A DNA stretch of 35,504 nt from contig MKUM01000102.1 of NCBI GenBank assembly GCA_001897825.1, positions 1 through 35,504 of the forward strand, in the 5' to 3' direction. A program made the translations under genes and the position numbers. Shown here in pieces: positions 1 to 8,332 of this stretch. Origin of the DNA: Candidatus Amoebophilus sp. 36-38. GTDB taxonomy: Bacteria; Bacteroidota; Bacteroidia; Cytophagales; Amoebophilaceae. Under the pieces are notes generated by a model. It worked only from the letters and a program-made list of their open reading frames with translations. It made no database searches and had not been told where the DNA came from. The first letter of the stretch is position 1; every line of letters starts with the position of its first letter.

Positions 1-144
1 AAGTTGCTAGTAAGACATAAGGAGTAAGGTGCTTGCTTTTATCCTAGAAATCTAAAATATCCAATTGATATGCGGGTATTCTCCCTTCAATAATTGCTGC
101 GTAGCATTGCCTATTCGATTACTCCCTAAATGAAGCGTATGCAC

Positions 145-792
145 ACTAGATCCTTGTAAGTGTTGGGCTAGCTGGATGGCTCCTGGGTCACCTATTTGAT
201 TACCGTTTAAATTAAGCGTATGCACACTGGATCCCTGTAAATGCTGGGCTAACTGGCTGGCTCCTGCAGCGCCTATTTGGTTCCAGCTTAAATCAAGTAT
301 ATGCACACGGGTTCCTTCTAAATGCTGGGCTAGCTGGCTGGCTCCTGCTGTGCCTATTTGATTCAAGCTTAAATCAAGCGTATGCACACTGGTTCCTTGT
401 AAATGCTGGGCTAACTGACTGGCTCCTGCATCACCTATTTGATTAAAGCTTAAATCAAGCGTATGCACGCTGGTACCTTGTAAATGCTGGGCTAGCTGGC
501 TGGCTCCTTCAGCACCTATTTGGTTCCCGCTTAAATCAAGCGTATGCACGCTGGATCCTTGTAAATGCTGGGCTAGCTGGCTAGCTCCTTCAGCGCCTAT
601 TTGGTTATGATATAAATCAAACGTATGCACACTGGTTCCTTGTAAATGCTGGGCTAACTGACTGGCCCCTGCATCACCTATTTGGTTCCTGCTTAAATCA
701 AGTGTATGCACCCTGGATTCTTGTAAATGCTGGGCTAGCTGGCTAGCTCCTTCAGCACCTATTTGGTTCCTGCTTAAATCAAGCGTATGCAC
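145..792 (-). repeat. Eight tandem 81-bp LRR-coding repeats
   Basis: Eight consecutive 81-base units each encode a 27-residue leucine-rich repeat of the form VHTLDLSxNQIGxxGASQLAQHLQ. Variation is largely confined to a few positions: the residue before NQIG, the two after it, and the last two. The shared block aagcgtatgcacac recurs every 81 bases. Such uniformity points to recent unit amplification or gene conversion, and the array is a likely site of copy-number change. The other LRR genes here have far more diverged repeats. Confidence 0.92.
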
Positions 793-1243
793 ACGGGTTC
801 CTTCTAAATAGGGCCAAAATTCTTTTGGTAAATTCTTTACTTGACCCATTAACCGATAAAAAGGAAAACTGGGGATCGTTTCAGATGTTAATTTGCTTAA
901 CTTATATTCCCTAAAATCTATTTCCTCATTTATTGACCAAATATATGTATTACTATACTGGTACTGGCTGGGCCTATTTTCTACACCAACCAATCCAGGT
1001 TGGTCATAACCTGTGGTAAGCTTATAAAATGTTCGATTAGCTTGTCTAACTGCAAGTATTGCAGGATAGGGTACAATAGATAGGATGTCTTGTACCAACT
1101 CGATAGGAACTATATCAAATTTCCCTAGCTCGGTAGCTTCTTCTACTCCCTTGCTTCTTATTTCTCTCCTTTCTTCCTCTTGTTCATCGTCTACTCTCTT
1201 TCTTTTTCTTTGATTAGGTAGGTTGATAGAATCACAGTTTTGT

Positions 1244-1251
1244 AAAAAAAA
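1244..1251. repeat. Eight-base A tract at the frameshift
   Basis: A run of eight A on the plus strand (eight T in the mRNA sense) lies exactly where the signal-peptide frame and the LRR frame diverge. A nine-base run would fuse them into one ORF with an intact lipobox. This is a possible slippage site, or simply the inactivating mutation. Confidence 0.6.
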
Positions 1252-1348
1252 CTAAGCAGTAGGATCCGGGCAAAAAACTGTTGGCTTAACTTACTATTTC
1301 GGTTCATACAAGATTATATCAGTTATAATGTAATGAGGAATCATAATA

Positions 1349-1366
1349 GTTAATACCTAGCTTATC
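1349..1366 (-). promoter_or_regulatory. Candidate upstream motif of the 52-1307 gene
   Basis: Read on the minus strand this is GATAAGCTAGGTATTAAC, 42-59 bases before the ATG at 1307. It resembles the TTATAAGCTAGTATAAGTC upstream of the gene starting at 19213. It is one of eight related AT-rich blocks in this window. A promoter role is inferred from position only. Confidence 0.35.
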
Positions 1367-1559
1367 TGCAAAAAAAGATGAAAACATTTTGAAGTATTCA
1401 TTCTTTATAAGGGGAGGGAAGTGTAACTCTCAGATTTTTCTAGAGGAGGATTGGAGATTGGAAGGATTCAGGATTCGGATTCCATGGAAAGAGGAAATTC
1501 CCCGATGATACTAAGCAATAATTAAAGGGGTGAAAGCATTAGAGGAAAATACTCTAAAT

Positions 1560-4500
1560 TCACCAATTAATATCAGGGTGTTGCTCTTGTAAAAAGCTTC
1601 GGGTTTTATCTTTTATGAATCTATAACCATTCAGCCTAACTATATGCACCTGGCTGCCTTTTAAGTATGCAGCAAACTGTTTGGCTCCCTTATTGCGTAT
1701 GGGATTCCCGTATAAGTAGACTGTATGTATTTTTGTTTTTCGTAGATTTTTAGCAAACCCGATTACTCCTTGATCTCCTATCCTATTACTTTCTAGATTA
1801 ACTGTATGTACATTGGTCCTTTTTAAATGTTTGCCAAATTCGATTACCCCTTCATTGCCCAATTCATTATCGCTTAAATCAACCTCTTGTATGTCAGTAT
1901 TTTTCAAGCACTCACTAAATCTTGCCGTCCCACTACCTCCGATTTCATTTCGACTTAAATTAATCTTCCGCAATTTAGTTTTTGGCAAATACTCGGCTAA
2001 TTTACTCACTCCTTCATCTCCTAATTCATTATGTTTTAAATCAACCTCTTGTACATTAGAATATCGCAATTTTTTAAAAAAAGCTTTTGCTCCATAGTAC
2101 TCTATTTCATTATCTCCTAAAAAGATTGTATGCACCTTACTTTCTTGCAAGCATTTACCTAAGAGTCCTAGCAGCAGCCTGGAATCTCCTAATTTATTGC
2201 TTTCTAAATCAACGGTATATACCTGTGTTCCTGCTAAATAAGGCCAATAGATCGGGGGTAAATTTCTTACTTTTCTCATTAACTGGTAAAAAATAAAACT
2301 AGGAATGGTTGTAACTCTATAAGGCCTGTAAGGAGAAGCTTCAACACTTAAATCTATAGTCTTATTTATTGAATAGGTAGCCATACTAATGCTACGACTA
2401 GGTTTATGGAGTATACCAGCCATCCCCACTCTATCATAACCAGTGATAAACTCATAAAAATAATGATTCAGTTGTCTCACTACCATCGCTTCCTCAAATG
2501 ATAAATAAGATACTATCCCCTCTAACAGCTCTCTAGGAAGATCCAATACGCGTAATTTTGTGATTTTATCATCGCCTACATTTTTCTTCTTCCTTTTAAC
2601 TCGCTTAGTTGCTCCTGAGGTATTTGGTATTGGAGTCTCTGTCTCTCCTTGGCTTTTTAGCATAAATCTAACCTTCCTCTTTTCCTTCATCTTATGCTGT
2701 TGATCACCCTTATCTAAGCTTTCTATTTTCTCCTTTTCAAATACCCACTTAATATAGGGATATTTCTTCTTTACTAATTGCTGCGTTTCCTTTGCTATTT
2801 GTGCTTTTTCTCCTATCACTTTACGTTGCCTTAAATCAATTTCTTCCAGTTCTGTACCTTTCAAGTTTTTAGCAATTTCTAGCGTTCCTTCATCTGTTAT
2901 TCCTCTATTAAAACTCAGATTAAGCTTCTTTATCTTGGTACCCCGACAACGTTTTACAATCTCAACAGCTCCCTGATTTGCTATTTTATTACCTCCTAGA
3001 CAAAGCTCTTCTAGGTTAGTTCCCAGTAGATTTTGCGCAACTCTCACTATTCCCTTATCTGTTATCCCATTACATCCTAAATAAAGTCTTTCTACAGAAG
3101 TACCCTGTAAGTTTTTTAGAATCCCTACTGCTCCTTTAGCTTTTATTTTATTATCTCTTAAATCAATCTCTTCTACCTCCTTATCCTGTAAGTGCGTAGT
3201 AACCTCTATTGCTCCTTTAGCTTTTATTTTACTACTGCTCAAGTTAATTTTACGTATGGTGTTTGGTAAATATTTAGTAAACACATCCGCATCTACATGC
3301 TCCAGATACCCCAGCTTATTATTGCTTAAATTAATTTCACGCACATTGGTATCTTTTGGTAAGTTTTTAGCAAACCATTCTATACTTTCGGGCCACAGGT
3401 TATTATTACTTAAGTCAACCTCACATACATTAGTATCTCCTGACAGGCCTTTAGCAAGCTCTGCTGCACTTACAGGACTTATCGCGTCATACCATAAATG
3501 AAGCCTAGTAACTTTACTATGTTTTAAGTTTTGGCTCAATTCTGTTAACTCACTACCTCCTGTTTTATCCCAGCCTAAACCAATCTTACGAATTTGAGTT
3601 TCTTTTATATAAGTCCAATACTGTTGAGGTAAATATGCTACTTGCCTCATTAATACATAAAAAGCAAAACTGGGGATCGTTTCAGGTGTACAAGTTATAA
3701 AATTGAAATTGATAAGTTTATTTGTTGCACAAAGCTTATCGATTGACCAGGTCGCTGTTCTTGGATCATAGTCTGGCTTATGCGCTATCCCAACTAATCC
3801 AACTTGGTTATAGCCGGTATTAAGAGTATAAAAAAGATGATTAACTTTATTAGTTAACATTCTTGAGCTAAACGGCAAATAAAATAATATGTTTTGTATT
3901 ATTTCTCCTGGAAGATCAAGCAATTTTACCCGCCTTGTCCCTATTGAATTCTTTCTCTTTTTCTTAACTTGTTTATTGGCTTTTTCAAGAACTCTTAAAT
4001 TCTCTGTTCCATACCTTAGTCTCCTTCTCTTTTTTGTGCTCTTGCCACCAACTTGCTGATTAGCCTTCGAACTTTCGGATCTTTCCTGTTTTGCGTCTAT
4101 TATACTGCCTTTCCTATTCCTAGACCCTGGCTTTTTCCTTCTTCTTTTTTTCTTAACTTTTTCAGTAGTTTCTGCTGAATTTTCTAGCTTTCGATGTTTT
4201 ATCTCATTTAAATATTTTTGTTCATTCTCTTGATCTTTACTTCTTTTTCTCTTCTTAGTTTGTCTCTTCTTTTTCTTTCCATTCATTCCTTGCTTTTCCT
4301 TCTTTTGAACATTATCTCTTTGGTGTAGTTTCCCATTATTAACTTCTCCACACTCGTAATGTTCACCCTGAACTAACCAAGCCTGAGTACGGTCTTTCTG
4401 CTCCTCCTCTTTTAATTGGCTCCCATGATTAATTGTACGTTGTCTAGGTACTGGTCGGCTAGTATGCTGTTGTCTTTTTCTCAGGGAAACAGGTAGGCCA

Positions 4501-4598
4501 TCGCCACCTGAACAAGCTTGTAAGAATAAACCTACAAATAATAAGGTCTTTAAACGTCTACACAAGCTATAATATCTGTAGTTTATCTTTACAACCAT
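1560..4598 (-). CDS. Double-module F-box/LRR lipoprotein (fusion of two paralogs)
   Basis: This 1012-residue candidate effector begins with a lipoprotein signal (LLFVGLFLQAC, Cys29). A Lys/Arg-rich linker with several KKKRKR-type runs fills residues 90-225. Module 1 has an F-box-like domain at 225-262 ('LLDLPGEIIQNILFYL'), the family block 'PSFAFYVLMRQV' near 309 and LRRs at about 333-595, ending 'YPYIKWVFEKE' where single-module paralogs stop. A second basic linker (621-680) leads to a second F-box (683-720, 'VLDLPRELLEGIVSYL'), the block 'PSFIFYQLMRKV...YWPYL' and LRRs at 790-1000, ending 'HPDINW'. Module 2 has no signal peptide, as expected if two tandem genes fused after losing the intervening stop and signal. 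F-box proteins normally dock Skp1 of host SCF ligases while LRRs bind a target. That role is inferred from the family. Confidence 0.88.
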   Translation of the reverse strand: MVVKINYRYYSLCRRLKTLLFVGLFLQACSGGDGLPVSLRKRQQHTSRPVPRQRTINHGSQLKEEEQKDRTQAWLVQGEHYECGEVNNGKLHQRDNVQKKEKQGMNGKKKKRQTKKRKRSKDQENEQKYLNEIKHRKLENSAETTEKVKKKRRRKKPGSRNRKGSIIDAKQERSESSKANQQVGGKSTKKRRRLRYGTENLRVLEKANKQVKKKRKNSIGTRRVKLLDLPGEIIQNILFYLPFSSRMLTNKVNHLFYTLNTGYNQVGLVGIAHKPDYDPRTATWSIDKLCATNKLINFNFITCTPETIPSFAFYVLMRQVAYLPQQYWTYIKETQIRKIGLGWDKTGGSELTELSQNLKHSKVTRLHLWYDAISPVSAAELAKGLSGDTNVCEVDLSNNNLWPESIEWFAKNLPKDTNVREINLSNNKLGYLEHVDADVFTKYLPNTIRKINLSSSKIKAKGAIEVTTHLQDKEVEEIDLRDNKIKAKGAVGILKNLQGTSVERLYLGCNGITDKGIVRVAQNLLGTNLEELCLGGNKIANQGAVEIVKRCRGTKIKKLNLSFNRGITDEGTLEIAKNLKGTELEEIDLRQRKVIGEKAQIAKETQQLVKKKYPYIKWVFEKEKIESLDKGDQQHKMKEKRKVRFMLKSQGETETPIPNTSGATKRVKRKKKNVGDDKITKLRVLDLPRELLEGIVSYLSFEEAMVVRQLNHYFYEFITGYDRVGMAGILHKPSRSISMATYSINKTIDLSVEASPYRPYRVTTIPSFIFYQLMRKVRNLPPIYWPYLAGTQVYTVDLESNKLGDSRLLLGLLGKCLQESKVHTIFLGDNEIEYYGAKAFFKKLRYSNVQEVDLKHNELGDEGVSKLAEYLPKTKLRKINLSRNEIGGSGTARFSECLKNTDIQEVDLSDNELGNEGVIEFGKHLKRTNVHTVNLESNRIGDQGVIGFAKNLRKTKIHTVYLYGNPIRNKGAKQFAAYLKGSQVHIVRLNGYRFIKDKTRSFLQEQHPDINW

Positions 4599-4614
4599 CT
4601 AGGCGTTTAGAGTT

Positions 4615-4647
4615 AAATGTAACTTTAATATTGATTCATCTCTAACA
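4615..4647 (-). promoter_or_regulatory. Candidate upstream motif of the 1560-4598 gene
   Basis: The 19 bases at 4615-4633 (aaatgtaactttaatattg) are identical to 6348-6366, upstream of the next paralog, although the flanking coding sequences have diverged. The block lies 17-49 bases before the start codon. It may be a conserved promoter or leader, or a relic of recent duplication. Confidence 0.4.
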
Positions 4648-4655
4648 ATAAATCC

Positions 4656-6323
4656 TTACACTCTTTCATGCTCAAATATCCATTTAATATGAGGGCATTC
4701 TTTCCTTGCTTGCTGCTGGGTCTTGCTACGTATTATTTTGTCTTTATATTGCCTTAATTCTATCTCCTCTATCGCTGTTCCTTTCAAATTTTTAGCAATT
4801 TCCAATATCCCTTTATTGGTTATTCCTCTATTAAAACTTAGACTAAGTCTTTTCACCTTACTACCTATACAACCTTTTACAATTGCTATCGCTCCTTCAT
4901 GTGTGATTTTATTACCCCCTAAATACAAATCTTCTAGATTAGTTCCTAGTATATATGATGCAGCCTGTTTAGCTCCTATATCCGTTATTTTGTTAACCCC
5001 TAAAATTAGTTTCTTCACAGAAGTATGCTGTAAATTTTCTAGAATCCCTCTTAAACCTTCATCACCTATGTTATTATCTTCTAACCAAACTTCTTCTACT
5101 TCCTTATCTCGTAAGTTTGTAGCAACTGCTATAGCTCCTTCATCACCTATTTTATTACTCCCCAAATGAATTTCACGTGCAGTCCTTGGCACATGTTTAG
5201 TAAATCCATCTGCACCTACAGCCTTTAGTTTATTAAAACTTAGATCAATCTCACGCAAGTTAGTATCAGCTGGTAAATTTTCACCAAATCCCTTTCCATC
5301 TATAGCTCTTAAATCATTTAACATTAAGCAAATTCTATCAACCTTACCTTGCAAGTTTTTACTTAATTCCACTACCTCTGCATGGCTTAACTTATTACAT
5401 CCTAAACTAAGCTGACGAATTTGACTATCTCTCAAATAAGGCCGATACGCTCTGGGTAAATTGTCTACTCTTCTCATTAATACATAAAAAGCAAAACTAG
5501 GAATCGTAACACGTGTGCAAGCTAATTTAGGGCTATCAGTTAACCTTCTAAAATTCACAATTCTATTTGTTCCACAAACTTTACTTATTGACCAAGTTGA
5601 AGTTTTAGGATCTGGGTTATAATCCGGCTTATTAGCTATCCCAATCATTCCAACCTGTTTATAACCAGTGCTAATCGTATAAAAAAAATGATTAACTCTC
5701 ATTATTGACATCCTTGACTCAAATGACAAGTAAGATATGATGTCTTGCAATATTCCTTCTGGAAGATCCAGTAATCCTATTTCTGCTTTTTTTCTTTTCT
5801 TAGTTTGCTTACTGGAATCTACTAAAAATTTTTTGTCATTTATTTCTGTTGTATCACCTAGCTTTTTTCTCTTGTTTACACACCGACCATTAACTGGCTG
5901 AATAGTTTTTACTTTTTCTTTTTTCTTCCCTTCTTTTGCAGCTCTTATAGCCCCTTGTTCTTTTTTATTTTTTGATTTCTTTCTTTTCTTCTCTTTTTTA
6001 ATTTCCTGCGTGGGTTTTTCAGTGTTTTCCAGTCTTCGATGTTTTACGCCATTCAGATTTCCTTTTTCATTCTTTTGATTTTTAATCCTTTTTCTTTTCC
6101 TAGCTTGTCCCCTCTTTTTCTTTCCATGCATTCCCTGTTTCTCCTCCTTGTAGTCATCTCCATTCTGTAGTTTCCAATTATTAACTCCACTACGTTCATA
6201 ATGCCCACCAAGTAGACCTTCATTACCTGAACAACCTTGTAGAAATAAGCCTACAGACAATATCACATAGACTATCAAACGATTCCACAAGCTATCATAT
6301 TTGTAATTTCTTTCTATAACCAT
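4656..6323 (-). CDS. F-box/LRR lipoprotein
   Basis: A 555-residue single-module member of the family. The signal peptide ends in the lipobox 'GLFLQGC' (Cys31), followed by SGNEGL. Residues 60-180 are a charged, lysine-rich linker with the family motifs 'RKRKRIKNQKNE' and 'KHRRLEN'. The F-box-like domain is at about 183-220 ('LLDLPEGILQDIISYL...VNHFFY'). The block 'PSFAFYVLMRRV' is near 275, and RI-type LRRs run from about 300 to 535 (for example 'EIDLSFNKLKAVGADGF'). The C-terminus is 'CPHIKWIFEHERV'. The spacing to both neighbours is under 90 bases, each gap carrying a similar AT-rich block, so genes may be transcribed singly or read through. Host ubiquitin-ligase recruitment is inferred from the F-box, not shown. 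Confidence 0.88.
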   Translation of the reverse strand: MVIERNYKYDSLWNRLIVYVILSVGLFLQGCSGNEGLLGGHYERSGVNNWKLQNGDDYKEEKQGMHGKKKRGQARKRKRIKNQKNEKGNLNGVKHRRLENTEKPTQEIKKEKKRKKSKNKKEQGAIRAAKEGKKKEKVKTIQPVNGRCVNKRKKLGDTTEINDKKFLVDSSKQTKKRKKAEIGLLDLPEGILQDIISYLSFESRMSIMRVNHFFYTISTGYKQVGMIGIANKPDYNPDPKTSTWSISKVCGTNRIVNFRRLTDSPKLACTRVTIPSFAFYVLMRRVDNLPRAYRPYLRDSQIRQLSLGCNKLSHAEVVELSKNLQGKVDRICLMLNDLRAIDGKGFGENLPADTNLREIDLSFNKLKAVGADGFTKHVPRTAREIHLGSNKIGDEGAIAVATNLRDKEVEEVWLEDNNIGDEGLRGILENLQHTSVKKLILGVNKITDIGAKQAASYILGTNLEDLYLGGNKITHEGAIAIVKGCIGSKVKRLSLSFNRGITNKGILEIAKNLKGTAIEEIELRQYKDKIIRSKTQQQARKECPHIKWIFEHERV

Positions 6324-6347
6324 CTAGACACTGGAAGGTTAAATATA

Positions 6348-6375
6348 AAATGTAACTTTAATATTGGTCTATATC
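6348..6375 (-). promoter_or_regulatory. Candidate upstream motif of the 4656-6323 gene
   Basis: On the minus strand this reads GATATAGACCAATATTAAAGTTACATTT, 25-52 bases before the ATG at 6323. It is nearly the same as the orphan copy at 13724-13750 and shares 19 identical bases with 4615-4633. Confidence 0.4.
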
Positions 6376-6404
6376 TAGCAATATGTAAATAATAGCGCCT
6401 AACC

Positions 6405-8177
6405 TTAAGCTTCTTCATTTTCAAATATCCATTTAATATGAGGACATTTCTTCCTTACTTTTTGCTGGGTCTTCTTGCTTATTAATTTATATTGTCTTAA
6501 ATCAATCTCTTCCAATACCGTTCTTTCTACATTTTTAGCAATTTCTAGTACTCCTTCATCGGTTATTCCTTTATTAAAGCACAGTCCTAGCCTCTTCATC
6601 TTAGTACCTTTACCTTGGCAACCTTTCACAATTTCTATGGCTCCTTTATTTGTTATTTTATTACCTCCTAAATAAAGCTCCTCTAGACTAGTACTTAGTA
6701 TATATTTCGCAGCCTTTACAACCCCTTCATCTGTTATTTTGTTAACCCCTAAAGAAAGCTTTTTCACGGAAGAATTTTGTAAATTTTCTAGAACCCCCAT
6801 TGCACCTTTATTTTCTATTTTATTTCCCTCTAATTTAATTTCTTCCACTTCCTTATCTTTTACGTTATTAGCAACTGCTATTGCTCCTGCATCAGTTAGC
6901 TTATTATTACTCAAATTAACTTTGCGTATAGTCCTCGGTACATGTTTAGTAAACTCATCTGCACCTCTATTCCCTAGCTTATTATTACTTAAATTAAACT
7001 CACGTACACTAGTGTTTTCTTGTAAACTCTTTGCAAACCTTTCCGCCCCCACAGCTTCTAGATTATTAAACCATAAATTCACCCTACGAACTTTACCTTG
7101 CAAACTTTCACCCAATTCTACTATTCCTACATTCCCTAAATCATTCCATCCTAAATCAATCTCATGAATCTGACTATCCTTCAAATAAGGCCAATACTCT
7201 TTTGGTAAATTTGCTACTTTTCTCATTAATACATAAAAAGCAAAACTGGGAATCTTATCAGGTGTGCAAGTTAATTTCTTTTCAGGCATCCAACTTAATT
7301 GCTCAAAATCTATAGTTGCATCTATTGAACAAGTTTTATTTATTGTCCAAGTTGAAGTTTTTGGATCCGGCTTATGTGCTACACCTCTTAGCCCAACTTG
7401 CTTATATCCCGTGTTAACAGTATAAAAAAGGTGGTTAACTCCCCTACTTAACATTCTTTCACTAAATGGCAAATAAGATAATATTTCTTGTAATATTCCT
7501 TCTGGAAGATCAAGTAATTCTCGTTGCTTTTCCCCTATTTTACTATCTGCCGAATTCTTCCTTTTTTTCTTAGCTTGCCCATTAGTTTTTTCCAAAATTT
7601 TTAGGTTCCCTGGTTTACAGTTTAGTTCTTTTCCTTTCCTCTTGCCGTTAACTTGCTGATTGGTTTTTAGTAAACTTTTTATCCTTTTCTGTTTTACAAC
7701 ACCTCTTACATTACCTCTCTCATTTTTATACCCTGATTTCTTTCTATTTTTCTCTTTCTTAATTTTTTTAGGAGCTTTTTTTAAATTTTCTAGTCTTCGA
7801 TGTTTTGTACCATTTAGATGTACTTGTTTATTCTCTTGGTTTTCGATTCTTTTTCTTTTCTTGGTTTGTTCGTTCTCTTTTTTTACTCCCTCTCCCTCTT
7901 CCTCTTTTTCGTTGTCCATAGCCATATAATCTGATTCTTCACCTTTTATAAACCACACATGAGTAATTTGCTCTTCCGCCCTTCCTTGCAACCTATTTTG
8001 TTTTTTACCCTTAATTAGACCTTGCCTAGATACTTGTTGATCAGTATATTGTTGCCTCTTTTCCATAGGAATAGATAAGCCATCAACGCCGTTACAATTT
8101 TGTAAGAACAATCCTATAACAAATACATAGATCACCAACTTTTGACTTACACTACAATAGCTACAATTTTGATTCAT
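6405..8177 (-). CDS. F-box/LRR lipoprotein
   Basis: A 590-residue member of the family. The signal peptide 'LVIYVFVIGLFLQNC' gives Cys28, followed by NGVDGL, which resembles SGGDGL and SGNEGL of the two neighbours. The lysine-rich linker spans about 90-215 ('KKRKRIENQENK', 'KHRRLEN', 'KKKRKN'). The F-box-like domain is at 221-258 ('LLDLPEGILQEILSYLPF...VNHLFY'). The block 'PSFAFYVLMRKVANLPKEYWPYL' follows near 305, and LRRs cover about 335-570 with repeats such as 'EFNLSNNKLGNRGADEF'. It ends 'CPHIKWIFENEEA'. It is the closest relative of the 4656-6323 gene by linker and C-terminus. It is predicted to be exported and membrane-anchored, or released to the host. Function is inferred from domains only. 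Confidence 0.88.
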   Translation of the reverse strand: MNQNCSYCSVSQKLVIYVFVIGLFLQNCNGVDGLSIPMEKRQQYTDQQVSRQGLIKGKKQNRLQGRAEEQITHVWFIKGEESDYMAMDNEKEEEGEGVKKENEQTKKRKRIENQENKQVHLNGTKHRRLENLKKAPKKIKKEKNRKKSGYKNERGNVRGVVKQKRIKSLLKTNQQVNGKRKGKELNCKPGNLKILEKTNGQAKKKRKNSADSKIGEKQRELLDLPEGILQEILSYLPFSERMLSRGVNHLFYTVNTGYKQVGLRGVAHKPDPKTSTWTINKTCSIDATIDFEQLSWMPEKKLTCTPDKIPSFAFYVLMRKVANLPKEYWPYLKDSQIHEIDLGWNDLGNVGIVELGESLQGKVRRVNLWFNNLEAVGAERFAKSLQENTSVREFNLSNNKLGNRGADEFTKHVPRTIRKVNLSNNKLTDAGAIAVANNVKDKEVEEIKLEGNKIENKGAMGVLENLQNSSVKKLSLGVNKITDEGVVKAAKYILSTSLEELYLGGNKITNKGAIEIVKGCQGKGTKMKRLGLCFNKGITDEGVLEIAKNVERTVLEEIDLRQYKLISKKTQQKVRKKCPHIKWIFENEEA

Positions 8178-8206
8178 GATAATTTAGTCATTTAAAACTA
8201 GAGATG

Positions 8207-8236
8207 ACTTTATATTAGTTTATAAGTACCATATAT
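8207..8236 (-). promoter_or_regulatory. Candidate upstream motif of the 6405-8177 gene
   Basis: On the minus strand this reads ATATATGGTACTTATAAACT followed by AATATAAAGT, 30-59 bases before the ATG. It shares ATATATGG-N3-TTATA with the blocks upstream of both large Sel1 lipoproteins (13495-13519 and 23599-23628). A promoter role is inferred. Confidence 0.42.
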
Positions 8237-8332
8237 ACAAGCAAACGAGTAGCATATAGTAATAACCTAGACGATGTTTAATTCGCTAGCGTTAGATTAC
8301 TATGGTTAATCTGTCTAGTCAAAGTTTGTTTT

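Larger units (their letters stand above)
52..1307 (-). pseudogene. F-box/LRR lipoprotein, frameshifted in the signal peptide
   Basis: This is a member of the F-box/LRR family of this window. The LRR frame is open from base 1251 to the stop at 52-54. It encodes an F-box-like segment ('IVPIELVQDILSIV' onward), the family block 'PSFPFYRLMGQV...LPKEFWPYL', then eight nearly identical 27-residue LRRs and a ninth partial ending 'HINWIF'. An ATG at 1305-1307 starts a plausible signal peptide (MNRNSKLSQQFFARILLLSFF) in another frame. The two frames meet at a run of eight A (1244-1251; eight T in the sense strand), and one extra T would give the family lipobox 'FFLQNC'. In the LRR frame an in-frame TAG lies at 1252-1254. 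I infer either a pseudogene or slippage-controlled expression. A start inside the F-box (TTG at 1096-1098) would lose export and half the F-box, so I do not accept it. LRR-mediated binding plus recruitment of a host SCF-type ubiquitin ligase is the usual inference for such proteins, but it is untested here. Confidence 0.8.

Noticed and set aside
145-792. CRISPR array
   Set aside because: Regular 81-base units without distinct spacers, inside an open LRR reading frame; a coding tandem repeat.
52-1098. Complete 348-residue gene starting at TTG 1096-1098
   Set aside because: This start lies inside the F-box and omits the signal and linker found in all paralogs. The frame stays open to 1251, and the true start is probably 1305-1307 in a shifted frame.
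1308-1559. Purine-rich stretch (gaggaggattggagattgg and neighbours) as a regulatory RNA or gene remnant
   Set aside because: No open frame, no convincing stem and no match to other parts of the window except the short upstream motif already listed.
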